The position numbers and the translations under genes were made by a program. Under the pieces are notes generated by a model. The model was not told where the DNA came from. It did not search any database and saw only the letters and a program-made list of their open reading frames with translations. This document shows positions 16,900 to 26,006 of a stretch of 32,215 bases of DNA, in pieces. This DNA comes from Helicobacter vulpis (lineage in GTDB: Bacteria > Campylobacterota > Campylobacteria > Campylobacterales > Helicobacteraceae), in assembly GCF_003660395.1 (NCBI RefSeq), contig NZ_QXQT01000018.1, positions 1 to 32,215 of the forward strand, given 5' to 3'. Each line of letters begins with the position of its first letter. The stretch's first letter is position 1.

Positions 16900-18344
16900 T
16901 GCGTATAACCCACTGGGACAATCTTACCCTCTTGAGATTGGCGTTTGTGGCTCACTAGATTTGTCGTATCTAGCTCCTTGATCGCCTGCTTTAAGTCCTT
17001 TAAAAAGAGCGACATCTGCTCCATGCTTTGATCCGCCCTAACCACAATACGCATCACTGACACATCTTTAAAATTTGCCGGGAGCGGATAGGCGGGGACT
17101 TGCCAACCATTAAAGCGGAGGCGATCGGCTAGATCGTAAAGATCCCAATGCTTTTCTTGTTGCGCCCGATGATTCATAGTCCAGCAAATAATGGGGATGT
17201 TTTGCCCCTCATTGATCATATCAAAAAGCCCTAAAGACTTAATGCCCTTTGCCAAAAACAGCCCCACATCGCGCGTTCTCTCATGAATGGCTTTATAGCC
17301 CTCAAAGCCCCAACGCACAAAGCAATAATACTGCGCCCAAATTTGCGAACCCGAACGGGAGAAGTTGATCTGAAAAGTGGGCTCAAAATCCCCTAGATAC
17401 GCCACTTCAAACACCAATTCATCGGGCAAGAATTGTTTATCGCGCCACATCACCCAGCCAATCCCCGGATAAATGAGCCCGTATTTATGCCCCGAGGTGG
17501 AGATGGAGACGACATTTTTTAGGCGAAAATCCCAAGTTAAATCGGGGTTAATAAAGGGGAGATAAAGCCCCCCAGAGGCGGCATCCACATGGATGGGCAC
17601 ACTGATTTTAGCGCTCTTGTTGTATTGGCTCAAAAGCTTGTCTAGAGTTACAATGTCATCAAACATGCCCGTGTAGGTGATCCCCATAATGGGCACAATC
17701 CCAATCGTGTAATCATCGCAGAGCGCGATGGCTTTTTGTGGATCCATGGTGAGATCATTGATGTCTGTCATAGGGACTTCGCGCATTTCAATGTCCCAAT
17801 AAACACAGAATTTCTCCCAAACGACCTGATACCCAGAGCCAACAATGAGATTGGGCTTTTGCTTGGTGGTATCAATACCTAGAGCCTGTGCGCGTTTTCT
17901 CCAGCGAAATTTCATCGCCATCCCGCCCAACATACACGCCTCTGAAGAACCCACGGTAGAAGTGCCCATAAAATCCTCTTGATGATTGGCGTTCCAAAGA
18001 TTGGCGATGATATTGACACAACGCTTTTCAATCTCAGTGGTTTGTGGGTATTCGGACTTATCAATGGCGTTAGTAGCCATAGAATCGAGCATGATCTTTC
18101 TAGCTTCCTCTTCCATATAGGTTTGGACAAAGGTGCAAAGATTGTAACGCGGGTTGCCATCGTGCATCATTTCATCGGAGACCAACTGGTAAGCGATGCG
18201 CGGATCCATCATTTTTTGACCTATCTTATCGCGAGGCAATAGGACATCGCTTTCATGGCTGCCAAAAATGGGTGTAGATGAACTATCTGCCCTAAAGACG
18301 AATTTCTCCTCGTCCTTTTTAATATTGCTCTTTTTGTGTAACAT
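16896..18344 (-). CDS. gadB: Glutamate decarboxylase
   Basis: A PLP enzyme converting glutamate to GABA and CO2 with net uptake of one cytoplasmic proton; in enterobacteria it is part of acid resistance. The 482-residue protein has the PLP lysine in S-T-S-G-H-K-Y-G (about K287), the ring-contacting Asp in H-V-D-A-A-S-G-G, and near full-length similarity to the GadA/GadB family. It ends G-Y-T-H; a histidine near the C-terminus is involved in pH-dependent self-inhibition in E. coli GadB, so similar control is possible. I chose the start at 18344 because AGGAGG lies seven bases before it; the frame is open to 18389. No gadC-type glutamate/GABA antiporter is in the window. Confidence 0.95.
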   Translation of the reverse strand: MLHKKSNIKKDEEKFVFRADSSSTPIFGSHESDVLLPRDKIGQKMMDPRIAYQLVSDEMMHDGNPRYNLCTFVQTYMEEEARKIMLDSMATNAIDKSEYPQTTEIEKRCVNIIANLWNANHQEDFMGTSTVGSSEACMLGGMAMKFRWRKRAQALGIDTTKQKPNLIVGSGYQVVWEKFCVYWDIEMREVPMTDINDLTMDPQKAIALCDDYTIGIVPIMGITYTGMFDDIVTLDKLLSQYNKSAKISVPIHVDAASGGLYLPFINPDLTWDFRLKNVVSISTSGHKYGLIYPGIGWVMWRDKQFLPDELVFEVAYLGDFEPTFQINFSRSGSQIWAQYYCFVRWGFEGYKAIHERTRDVGLFLAKGIKSLGLFDMINEGQNIPIICWTMNHRAQQEKHWDLYDLADRLRFNGWQVPAYPLPANFKDVSVMRIVVRADQSMEQMSLFLKDLKQAIKELDTTNLVSHKRQSQEGKIVPVGYTH

Positions 18345-18419
18345 AAGAAACCTCCTAATGATCAGTGATGATTGCCCAATACCAAACAAGAGCTAGCCTA
18401 AAAGTAAAGGCACAGCACA

Positions 18420-19394
18420 CTAAGCCAAACTAGCAACCATCCTTTTAATTTTGTCTTGATAGGCTTTGCGCGCCTGCAACGCCTCCTCCATCTCCACCTT
18501 TTTAAAGCGCACCTTTTGATTAGGGGCAAACTGCCCTAGTCGATCCAAATCGCAACTAATCAGCGTGCAATACATCGCAAACCCGCCCCCACTGGGCGCA
18601 TCTCTTTGGAGCACAATAGGTTCATTGCCCCCGGGGGCTTGCATAGAGCCCACCGGATAACACGCATCGGCGATATTGCTAGGATTTGAGCCCGCCCCAA
18701 AGGGCTGGGGTAGGTCTTTATAGGTGAATTTCTGCCCGTTTTTAAAGCGATAGCCCAGTCTATCTGCTTGGGTGGAGACGACATAGACATCGCTAAAGAG
18801 ATTATGCAGGCTTTGCTCTGTGAGCTTGTAATCTTGCAGCCCCAAGATCACGCGCAAGGACTCCACCTCTTCAAGCTTTAAGTGAAACTCTTCTGCTAGA
18901 GGCTTGCTACTGGGTTTGCCTGTGGGCTTGCCAATTTGTAACACATCGCCCTCTTCTAATTTGCGCCCCTTAAAGCCCCCAATGCCCCCCAAAGGATAGG
19001 TAGAGCGCGAGCCCATCACTACGGGCACATCTACTCCCCCGGCTATGGCGATGTAAGCGCGCGCACCTTTTTTCAAATAACTAAAGCCAAGTTTACCCCC
19101 AGCAGGCACTTTGAGCGCGGTATTACTGGGCATTTCTTGGTTATTGATAAGGGGCGTGGTGTGTGCGCCCGTAACCGCCACATAAGTTTCTGCTTCAAAT
19201 TCTAATTCGGGTGCCATCAAAGCCACCTCTAAAGCCGCGGCGTTTTGCTCATTACCTACTAGGACATTCGCCGCGATGAAAGAGGCTTGATCGAGCGCGC
19301 CCCCGGGGGGGATGCCCAAGTGGTAGTAACCATAACGCCCCAAATCCTCTACATAGGTCGCAATGCCCGGTTTGATCACTTTAAAAGAGTTCAT
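18420..19394 (-). CDS. pxpC: 5-oxoprolinase subunit C (KipA / AHS2 family)
   Basis: One of three subunits of the prokaryotic ATP-dependent 5-oxoprolinase, which opens pyroglutamate to glutamate. The 324 residues show the KipA/AHS2 signature near the start (G-x-x-T-Y-V-E-D-L-G-R-Y-G-Y then G-I-P-P-G-G-A-L-D) and G-S-R-S-T-Y-P-L-G-G. The same fold, joined to a KipI-type domain, forms the carboxyltransferase of urea carboxylase. Its ATG overlaps the pxpB stop by four bases. Last gene of the pxp cluster; gadB follows after 75 bases. Confidence 0.92.
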   Translation of the reverse strand: MNSFKVIKPGIATYVEDLGRYGYYHLGIPPGGALDQASFIAANVLVGNEQNAAALEVALMAPELEFEAETYVAVTGAHTTPLINNQEMPSNTALKVPAGGKLGFSYLKKGARAYIAIAGGVDVPVVMGSRSTYPLGGIGGFKGRKLEEGDVLQIGKPTGKPSSKPLAEEFHLKLEEVESLRVILGLQDYKLTEQSLHNLFSDVYVVSTQADRLGYRFKNGQKFTYKDLPQPFGAGSNPSNIADACYPVGSMQAPGGNEPIVLQRDAPSGGGFAMYCTLISCDLDRLGQFAPNQKVRFKKVEMEEALQARKAYQDKIKRMVASLA

Positions 19395-20287
19395 GCAAGT
19401 GCCTTTAAGATTTTTTGATTATAACCCTTAGGATCGCTCTGCCACTCCTGCAAAGAAAAGAGAGTGGGGCGAATCTTGAGATCAAAAGTGCCCGCCTCTA
19501 CCTCTTTGACATAGGCATCATACTGCTCCTTAGTGCAGGGGGTGAATTTGATGATGTCCCCAGGGTTTAAAAACACCATGCTCTCTTTGAAATAGGGCAG
19601 TCTCTGCTTGGGGTCCCACACGGGCGCGGGTGTGATGCCCATCATCTGATACCCCCCACCCCCACGCACCGCATAAACACAGCCAAAACACCCCCCATGC
19701 CCGATGGTCAGCGCCGGGGTGTCAATGCGCGCCACCGGGTATTTGGGCACTTCAATTTGGGCTTGACGCTCCACGAGTTGGTATAGCCATGGCAGTCCAG
19801 CCACAAAGCCGATCATGCTCACAAACCAAGGACTTTCTGAGTGGGCTTTGATAAAAGCCTCTACACTCTCATAGCCATTGATTTGGCGGGCGTATTCAAT
19901 GTCGGTGATATTGGGATCGAGCGTGGATCCCGGTTCGCGGCATTGGTGGTTGTTGCGGAAACGCATTTGGCATTCATGGGTGTAGGGGTCGTTGTAAAAA
20001 ACGGGCATTTCTATCAGGCGGGTTTGAATTTCTGTGCGCGCCCCCACAATTTCCTTTTCTAAAGATTTTAAAATCTCTAGGGCTTTGGTGTGGGGCAGAA
20101 TGTCCGGATTGAAAGCGATCATATAGGACGCGTTAGCCGGGCAGATTTCAGTAATGCCCTCAATTTTCATCTCCCTTAGCTTGTTGCAAATTGCCATGGC
20201 TAGAAAAAACGCCTCCAAAGACATCCCATCCTCGCTCACCTCCACAAATAAAAAGGTGTCGCCACCAAAACTATATCTAAACGCCAT
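19391..20287 (-). CDS. pxpB: 5-oxoprolinase subunit B (KipI / AHS1 family)
   Basis: Partner of PxpC. The core contains G-H-G-G-C-F-G-C-V-Y and M-G-I-T-P-A-P-V-W-D-P, where AHS1 proteins have their conserved Gly-rich and P-R-x-x-P-R-like stretches. At 298 residues it is clearly longer than the E. coli subunit (about 218); the extra length includes a segment with Q-C-R-E-P-G-S and P-N-I-T-D-I-E-Y around residues 115-135. GGAGG precedes the ATG, inside the end of accC. It overlaps pxpC by four bases. Confidence 0.9.
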   Translation of the reverse strand: MAFRYSFGGDTFLFVEVSEDGMSLEAFFLAMAICNKLREMKIEGITEICPANASYMIAFNPDILPHTKALEILKSLEKEIVGARTEIQTRLIEMPVFYNDPYTHECQMRFRNNHQCREPGSTLDPNITDIEYARQINGYESVEAFIKAHSESPWFVSMIGFVAGLPWLYQLVERQAQIEVPKYPVARIDTPALTIGHGGCFGCVYAVRGGGGYQMMGITPAPVWDPKQRLPYFKESMVFLNPGDIIKFTPCTKEQYDAYVKEVEAGTFDLKIRPTLFSLQEWQSDPKGYNQKILKALA

Positions 20288-20289
20288 CT

Positions 20290-21651
20290 TCAGCCTCCCA
20301 GTTTATAGCTTTCTAAAAAATTGATGTCGTAATCGCCCTTTTGGATATGCGGATCGTTTAAAAGGGCTTTAAAAAGCGCGGTGGTGGTCTTGACTCCCTC
20401 GATCTTCAACTCGTTGAGCGCGCGTTTGAGCTTGCTTAACGCCAGCTCCCTATTTTGATCGTAAACGATGAGCTTGGCGATCAAAGAATCGTAAAAGGGG
20501 GGGATAACGCGCCCACTAAAGAGCATGCTATCCAAGCGCACGCCAGAACCCGTAGGGCATTGCAAGTGGGTGATCTCCCCGGGGCTGGGGAAAAAATTAT
20601 TTTGAGGGTCTTCGGCGTTGATTCTGACCTCAATAGAATGCCCGCGCAAAGAAATGTCCCCTTGTTGGTAAGCCAAGGGCTCGCCATCGGCGATGCGCAA
20701 CATTTGGCGCACGATGTCAATCCCGGTCACCATCTCTGTAATGGCGTGCTCGACTTGGATACGGGTATTCATCTCCAAGAAGTAAAACCCCTTGCTTTGC
20801 GTGTCGTATAAAAACTCCAAAGTCCCCGCCCCGCTATACCCTACATCGCTAGCCATGCGCGCCGCGCTCGCGCACAAGGCTTCTCGTGTTTGGCAATCTA
20901 GGCTAGGGCTGGGGGCTTCTTCTAGCACCTTCTGCCTACGCCGTTGCAAAGAACACTCGCGATCGTATAGATGAATCACGCGCTCCCCATCGCCTAGCAC
21001 CTGTACCTCAATGTGTTTGGCGTTTTGCAAATACTTTTCTAAATACACGCCCCCATTGCCAAAAGCCGCGCGCGCTTCAGCGGTGGCGATTTCAAATTGG
21101 GTGATGAGCTGGGCTTCATCTTGCACCAACCTAATCCCCTTGCCCCCACCCCCTGCAATGGCTTTAATGAGCAAGGGATAGCCAATGGCGCGCGCCTCTT
21201 TAAGAGCCTGATTCACATTCTCTAGCACGGGACTATTTGGCATGGTGGGCACTTGGCTTTTTTTTGCCTGTTGCAGGGCTTTCGCCTTGTCGCCCATTGT
21301 CTCAATAAGTCTGCTAGAAGGTCCTACAAAGATGATCCCCGCCTCCTCCACCCGTTTAGCAAATTGGGCGTTCTCGCTCAAAAAGCCATAACCCGGATGA
21401 ATCGCATCCACCTGCGCCTGCTTGGCGATCTCTAACACCTTGTCTATATTGAGATAGCTCTTATGGGCTAGGTTCTCGCCCACGCGGTAGGCTTCATCGG
21501 CAAGTTGAGAAGCCAAATTGCCCTGATCGGCATCGGTGTAGATCGCCACGGCTTTCATATTGAGCTCATGGGCGGCTTGGATGATGCGCACGGCGATCTC
21601 GCCCCGGTTAGCCACCAAGACTTTTTTAATTTTCTGAGGGGTGTAAGCCAT
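20290..21651 (-). CDS. accC: Biotin carboxylase subunit, second set
   Basis: An ATP-grasp enzyme that carboxylates protein-bound biotin using bicarbonate. Visible motifs: G-G-G-G-K-G-I-R in the ATP lid, the H-I-E-V-Q-V strand, and the catalytic E-M-N-T-R-I-Q-V-E-H. The 453 residues are full length for a free biotin carboxylase. GGAGT precedes the ATG. It lies between accB and pxpB rather than with accA/accD, so it may be a dedicated subunit of the pxp system; it could also be the cell's only AccC, which this window cannot decide. Confidence 0.92.
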   Translation of the reverse strand: MAYTPQKIKKVLVANRGEIAVRIIQAAHELNMKAVAIYTDADQGNLASQLADEAYRVGENLAHKSYLNIDKVLEIAKQAQVDAIHPGYGFLSENAQFAKRVEEAGIIFVGPSSRLIETMGDKAKALQQAKKSQVPTMPNSPVLENVNQALKEARAIGYPLLIKAIAGGGGKGIRLVQDEAQLITQFEIATAEARAAFGNGGVYLEKYLQNAKHIEVQVLGDGERVIHLYDRECSLQRRRQKVLEEAPSPSLDCQTREALCASAARMASDVGYSGAGTLEFLYDTQSKGFYFLEMNTRIQVEHAITEMVTGIDIVRQMLRIADGEPLAYQQGDISLRGHSIEVRINAEDPQNNFFPSPGEITHLQCPTGSGVRLDSMLFSGRVIPPFYDSLIAKLIVYDQNRELALSKLKRALNELKIEGVKTTTALFKALLNDPHIQKGDYDINFLESYKLGG

Positions 21652-21654
21652 GGG

Positions 21655-21888
21655 TTACTCCACGACAAACAACACATCGCCCGGATTGACAAACTGCTCG
21701 TTTTCTGCCCTAATCTCTTTGATCTTGCCCTTGGCTCCGGCTTTGATCTCATTGAAGGTTTTCATCACCTCCACTAGGCAGACAATGGTGTCTTCATGGA
21801 CTTCAGAGCCCACCTCTACAAAGGGGGCGGCATCGGGGTTGGGTTTGCGATAAAAGGTCCCGGGGATGGGGCTAATCACTTCGTGCAT
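21655..21888 (-). CDS. accB: Short biotin carboxyl carrier protein
   Basis: 77 residues consisting of almost only a biotinyl domain. The biotinylation lysine is in E-V-M-K-T-F-N (K43); the N-terminal part S-P-I-P-G-T-F-Y-R matches BCCP. It lacks the Pro/Ala-rich N-terminal half of the roughly 150-residue housekeeping AccB, so it looks like a stand-alone carrier for the neighbouring biotin carboxylase. AAGGAG is upstream; the gene overlaps the end of pxpA by 13 bases, indicating co-translation. Confidence 0.9.
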   Translation of the reverse strand: MHEVISPIPGTFYRKPNPDAAPFVEVGSEVHEDTIVCLVEVMKTFNEIKAGAKGKIKEIRAENEQFVNPGDVLFVVE

Positions 21889-22670
21889 GATCTCTCCTTA
21901 AGGGTGGTGGATGGTGGGTTTTGGATGGCAATGCCATGTTCTTCTAAGAGTTTTTTAGTCGCGCTGATCAAAGAGAGCGCCCCGGGGGTGTCGCTATGGA
22001 TACACACCGAGTCAAAATCTACCTCAATGACCTTACCGGTTACCGTTTGAACCGTGCCCTCCTTGCAGGCTTGCAAGACCTTATTAGCGACCTCTTCAGG
22101 GGTGTAGGCGCGCGCGCGGCGCACCATCACCAACTGCCCATCCTCGCCATAATCGCGATCCCCATAAAACTCGCGCACAAAGGGTTGTTTGAGCTCTTGA
22201 GCGACTTGGTGGGTGATGGTGCCCTGCATGCAATACAGGGGCAAATGGGGGTCAATTTTGTGCAGAGTGCTGATAAGCTCTTCAGAAAAGGCGCGATCCT
22301 TGCTGGCGTGGATGTACAAACTCCCATGGGGCTTGAAGTGGTGTAATTTGCCCCCTAGAAAATGCACAAACTCACGCAACGCCCCTAGCTGGTAGAGGCA
22401 GTCGTTGGTTAGCTCGGTGGGGTTAGCCACAATATGCCGCCTCCCAAAGCCCACTAAATCCCTAAACCCCGGATGCACCCCAATTTCTACGCCATTTTCT
22501 AAGGCATTAGCCACCGAGTGGCGCATGATACTAGGATCGCTAGCATGAAAGCCGGCCGCGATATTGCAACTGCTAATGAGCTTCATAATTGCATCATCCA
22601 CCCCATCCCCGATAATCCACGGACCAAAACACTCGCCCATGTCGCTGTTCAAGTCTATATGCTTCTTCAT
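21876..22670 (-). CDS. pxpA: 5-oxoprolinase subunit A (LamB/YcsF family)
   Basis: Subunit of the ATP-dependent 5-oxoprolinase with a polysaccharide-deacetylase-like barrel. The 264 residues contain D-L-N-S-D-M-G-E at the start, N-I-A-A-G-F-H-A-S-D, H-P-G-F-R-D and H-F-K-P-H-G-S-L-Y, the usual landmarks of the family. AAGGAG precedes the ATG. First gene of the pxpA-accB-accC-pxpB-pxpC cluster. The 108-base gap to flgS probably holds the promoter; a weak candidate is TTGCCA, 16 bases, TATTTT ending about 20 bases before the ATG. Confidence 0.93.
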   Translation of the reverse strand: MKKHIDLNSDMGECFGPWIIGDGVDDAIMKLISSCNIAAGFHASDPSIMRHSVANALENGVEIGVHPGFRDLVGFGRRHIVANPTELTNDCLYQLGALREFVHFLGGKLHHFKPHGSLYIHASKDRAFSEELISTLHKIDPHLPLYCMQGTITHQVAQELKQPFVREFYGDRDYGEDGQLVMVRRARAYTPEEVANKVLQACKEGTVQTVTGKVIEVDFDSVCIHSDTPGALSLISATKKLLEEHGIAIQNPPSTTLKERSCTK

Positions 22671-22778
22671 GTCTCTCCTTGCTTGAAAATATGCTTGAAG
22701 TATGGCATGGCAAAACTAACCCCTCCAAAAGCCCAAAGGATTACCGGCGATCTTGGGGTAAATTAGAAACCACAAAGA

Positions 22779-23804
22779 CTAAGAGGTTTCTTCTAAATCC
22801 CTCAAAATGCGGATTTCAAAGGTTTTATCTGGGGTGTCTAGTAGCGTGATTTGCCCCCCGTGCGCCTCTACCACCTGCAAAGAGAGCGCCAAACCTAGCC
22901 CATTGCCCTTTAATTTGGTGGTTTCAAAGGGCTCAAAGAGCACTTCTTTATCAATAATTTCCTTCCCATCGTCCTTAATGTGGCAGACCACCCACTCCCC
23001 TTCTTCAAAGATATTGACCTCAATTTGCCCCTCTTCTAAATGCCCCTCTTCAATCGCATCAATGGCGTTATACAAGAAGTTTTGCAGGGCGATACTGAGC
23101 AAGCTTAGATCGTAGCGCGCGCTAATGGGCGCGATGTCTGTTTTCAGTGTGATGTCTTTGGTGTAGGTGTATTGGTTGAGCGCGTCCTTGATCTCATCTT
23201 CTAGCAAAGAGAGACTTTGTACGATCTTATTGGCATGCACCCCTTTAGAAAAGAGCAAAGTCGCCTTGATGATGCGCTCCACACGCCATAATGCCTTTTG
23301 CAATTCAAAAACGATGGGCTTGGTCTTCTCATCTACCTTTTTGAGCAACACAGAGGTGAGAAGTGAGATCGAGCCTACGGGGTTGCGAATCTCATGGGCT
23401 AGGTGGGCGGAGATCTTGCCCATAGAGACTAGGCGTTCTTGGCGTTTCTGCTTGGTGATGTCTGTAGCGGTGATGATCTCCTTGCCCTGAATCTTATTGT
23501 GCTGAAATAAATAGTTCTTGCCCTCATGTTCGATCTCGCTATTAAAGCCTTGCGCGCGCGCCTTTTCAAAAATGCTCTGATTCTCTAGGGCTTTGCTATT
23601 CTTATAAAAGAAACTCTTGTTCTCATTGAGCACCCAAATGGCTTGGGGGAGAATCTCAATCACCCATTCATAGAGGGCTTTGTAGTCCTTAAACTCTTTT
23701 TCTACCTTGTAGCTTTGCAAAATAAACTCATTGAGCAAGGCTAAAAGCTCTTGGCGATCCCCGATTTTGTGTAAAATCCCTTCTGAATCCGCTGGTCTCT
23801 CCAT
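22779..23804 (-). CDS. flgS: Flagellar sensor histidine kinase FlgS
   Basis: A cytoplasmic NtrB-like kinase that phosphorylates the regulator FlgR and so activates sigma-54-dependent (class 2) flagellar genes. The 341 residues have no membrane span. A PAS-like sensory region comes first, then the H box S-A-H-L-A-H-E-I-R-N-P (H137), the N box F-L-Y-N-A-I-D-A-I, and ATP-lid motifs D-D-G-K-E-I and G-N-G-L-G-L-A-L. It resembles H. pylori HP0244 and is followed, in the same relative order as there, by the flgJ-like and flgI genes upstream. The H. pylori protein is somewhat longer at the N-terminus. Confidence 0.92.
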   Translation of the reverse strand: MERPADSEGILHKIGDRQELLALLNEFILQSYKVEKEFKDYKALYEWVIEILPQAIWVLNENKSFFYKNSKALENQSIFEKARAQGFNSEIEHEGKNYLFQHNKIQGKEIITATDITKQKRQERLVSMGKISAHLAHEIRNPVGSISLLTSVLLKKVDEKTKPIVFELQKALWRVERIIKATLLFSKGVHANKIVQSLSLLEDEIKDALNQYTYTKDITLKTDIAPISARYDLSLLSIALQNFLYNAIDAIEEGHLEEGQIEVNIFEEGEWVVCHIKDDGKEIIDKEVLFEPFETTKLKGNGLGLALSLQVVEAHGGQITLLDTPDKTFEIRILRDLEETS

Positions 23805-23811
23805 GTGATTT

Positions 23812-24117
23812 CTAACCTTGTTTCTTGGCTTCCTCTTGGGCTTTCAGAAAGTTGAACAAGAGCTCGCTATAGCCAAAATGCCCACTGAGCTGATCTGAGA
23901 GCGATTCTTTGAACATGGATTGGTAAATCTCGCTCCCGGGTTGTTTAGGGTAGAGCGGGTTGTCTAGTTTGAGCGCGGTGTCTAGCATGAATTTCAAGAG
24001 CAAGGATTCAAAGGCATTAGTCTGTTCTTTGAGCTTGGCATCATCGCCCTTAAGACTCTTGACATCGAGTTTATTGGCTAAATACTGGTTGTAGATGTCT
24101 AAATTATTCTTGATCAT
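23812..24117 (-). CDS. FlgJ-like rod-binding protein
   Basis: 101 residues resembling the N-terminal, rod-capping part of FlgJ without a muramidase domain, as is normal in epsilonproteobacteria (HP0245 type). Typical features are the [16 protein letters not shown] start of the domain and S-E-I-Y-Q-S-M-F near the middle. It should help assemble the flagellar rod in the periplasm. The ATG overlaps the flgI stop by four bases, with GGAGG before it. Confidence 0.85.
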   Translation of the reverse strand: MIKNNLDIYNQYLANKLDVKSLKGDDAKLKEQTNAFESLLLKFMLDTALKLDNPLYPKQPGSEIYQSMFKESLSDQLSGHFGYSELLFNFLKAQEEAKKQG

Positions 24118-25151
24118 ATGACCTCCATTTCTGCGCTGATCGCTCCCCCCTTTTTCATCGCCTCTAGGATAGAAACGATGCCCTTAGGGCTCACCCCGAT
24201 TTTTTGCAACGCCTTAACCACGCTGGCAATAGTCGCTTTCTGTGAGCTCAAAATATTCTCTTTGGTGTCAAACATGGTTTGTGCGTCTAGCTTTTGAATA
24301 TCCTTCTTTGCCTTGCCCTTCTTGGGTTCTAAGAGCTCCTTTGTGATCTTGATAGTTACATCCCCGCTAGTAACCACCACCGGGTGCACCACAATATCCA
24401 CCCCCGCCACCACAGTGCCTGATTTTTCATCAATGATAATTTTATTGGCATGGCTGTAATCAATATTGACTTCTTGAATCAACGCCAAAAACTCTACCAT
24501 AGTTAAGTTATCTGGTTTTTTGAGCTTGATGGTTTTGGGGTCAATGGCTAAGGCGACCGCGCCTTTAAAAGCGCGATTCAAAGCCTCTTGAATCTTGATC
24601 GCGTTTTTGAAATTGGGCTTTTTAAGACTCAAGGTCATGCCATTTTTATGAAAGAGATCGTAACTGACCTCGCGCTCAATGGTCGCGCCATTGATGATCG
24701 TCCCAGAGAGTAGATTAGCCGAATTGCCCAAACTCACGCTCCCCTGGGCGATGGCGTAAATATTCCCATCAATGGCGCTCAAAGGGGTCATCACCAACAC
24801 CCCGTGATCGATGGATTTGGCATCCCCAATGGAGGAGATTTGTACATCAATCTTATCGCCCTGCCGTGCAAAAGAGGGCAGGCTAGCGGTGATCATCACG
24901 GCGGCGACATTCTTAGACTTGATGTCTTGGGGGGAGACTTTCACATTCACGCTTTCTAGCATGTTGGCAATGGATTGCATGGTGAATTTAGAGCCAGACT
25001 TATCTCCCGTGCCATTGAGCCCAATCACCAACCCATAGCCCACTAACTGGTTATCGCGCACGCCCACGATATTGGCGATGTCCTCAATCTTTTCGGCATG
25101 CAAGCCCACCACACACACACAAAGGGCTAAGAATCTGCTTAAACTTCCCAT
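24114..25151 (-). CDS. flgI: Flagellar P-ring protein FlgI
   Basis: Forms the bushing of the flagellar rod in the peptidoglycan layer. The 345-residue precursor has a signal peptide ending G-L-H-A and the conserved start of the mature protein, [20 protein letters not shown]. The remainder matches the family, including the C-terminal [20 protein letters not shown]. It starts nine bases after the lgt stop and is coupled to the flgJ-like gene. Confidence 0.95.
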   Translation of the reverse strand: MGSLSRFLALCVCVVGLHAEKIEDIANIVGVRDNQLVGYGLVIGLNGTGDKSGSKFTMQSIANMLESVNVKVSPQDIKSKNVAAVMITASLPSFARQGDKIDVQISSIGDAKSIDHGVLVMTPLSAIDGNIYAIAQGSVSLGNSANLLSGTIINGATIEREVSYDLFHKNGMTLSLKKPNFKNAIKIQEALNRAFKGAVALAIDPKTIKLKKPDNLTMVEFLALIQEVNIDYSHANKIIIDEKSGTVVAGVDIVVHPVVVTSGDVTIKITKELLEPKKGKAKKDIQKLDAQTMFDTKENILSSQKATIASVVKALQKIGVSPKGIVSILEAMKKGGAISAEMEVI

Positions 25152-25160
25152 GCACGCATT

Positions 25161-26006
25161 CTAGCTAAACTTTTTTAATCCGCGCTTGGCAATATAGCCC
25201 CACAGACCTAGAGAAACCCCCACCATCACCAAGCTTAAAATCTGCCCCATGCTCAAGTGCCAAAAATAATACCCTAGTTGTGCGTCCGCCTCTCTCCAGT
25301 ATTCGCAAATAAAGCGCGCGCACGCATACCCCAAACCATAAACCACCATGAGCATGCCCGGAGCGCGCACAAACTTTTTAGCCACCAACACTACCACAAA
25401 TAGTACCAGCCCCTCTAAGAACGCCTCAATGAGTTGGCTAGGGTAGCGCAAAACCCCATTGACCATAATGCCAATTTTATGCCCCCACACATCGCCACTA
25501 GGCACCACCCGCCCTACTAATTCTTGGTTTAAGAAATTGCCTATCCGCCCAAAGACATACCCCAAGGGCAAAGAGATCGCAATCAAGTCCAAATAAATTA
25601 AAAAGTTTTGCTTTTTGACCACGCTAAAGAGTACAGAGGCGATTAAAAAACCCACCAGCCCGCCATGGTAACTCATCCCTCTAATGCCCACAAATTCGCC
25701 ATTGTAAAAGGGGTTGAAAATCTGCCATGGGGCTTTGAGATAGTAAAGGGTGTTGGGATCGTAGATGAGGATATAGCCCAAGCGCGCGCCCAAGATCACA
25801 CCCAACTCCACATAGAGAAAATAGCTTTCAAAATGCGCCCTAGTGATGGGGAAACGCTGCGGATCGCATTTGATCGCCCTGAGCGCGACAAAAAAGGCGA
25901 TGAGCAACGCGCTCACATAAGCCAACCCATACCAATGTACATTCAAGCCAAAGAGAGAAAAGGCAATGGGGCTAAAATGGCTGTAAATTTCATTCCAAAA
26001 ACTCAA
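25161..26006 (-). CDS. lgt: Prolipoprotein diacylglyceryl transferase
   Basis: An inner-membrane enzyme that attaches diacylglycerol to the lipobox cysteine of prelipoproteins. 281 residues with about seven hydrophobic spans; S-Y-H-G-G-L-V-G-F and R-I-G-N-F-L-N-Q-E-L-V-G-R are the signature motifs. The start is a TTG at 26006: AGGAG lies seven bases upstream and the TTG overlaps the stop of the pseudouridine synthase gene, while the nearby ATG at 26013 is in the other frame. It would serve lipoproteins such as the one at 4762-5490. Confidence 0.94.
   Translation of the reverse strand: MSFWNEIYSHFSPIAFSLFGLNVHWYGLAYVSALLIAFFVALRAIKCDPQRFPITRAHFESYFLYVELGVILGARLGYILIYDPNTLYYLKAPWQIFNPFYNGEFVGIRGMSYHGGLVGFLIASVLFSVVKKQNFLIYLDLIAISLPLGYVFGRIGNFLNQELVGRVVPSGDVWGHKIGIMVNGVLRYPSQLIEAFLEGLVLFVVVLVAKKFVRAPGMLMVVYGLGYACARFICEYWREADAQLGYYFWHLSMGQILSLVMVGVSLGLWGYIAKRGLKKFS

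Noticed and set aside
22690-22740. GG-N10-GC element upstream of pxpA as a sigma-54 promoter
   Set aside because: The dinucleotides have the right spacing but the surrounding bases do not fit TGGCAC-N5-TTGCA, and pxp genes have no known link to the flagellar sigma-54 regulon.
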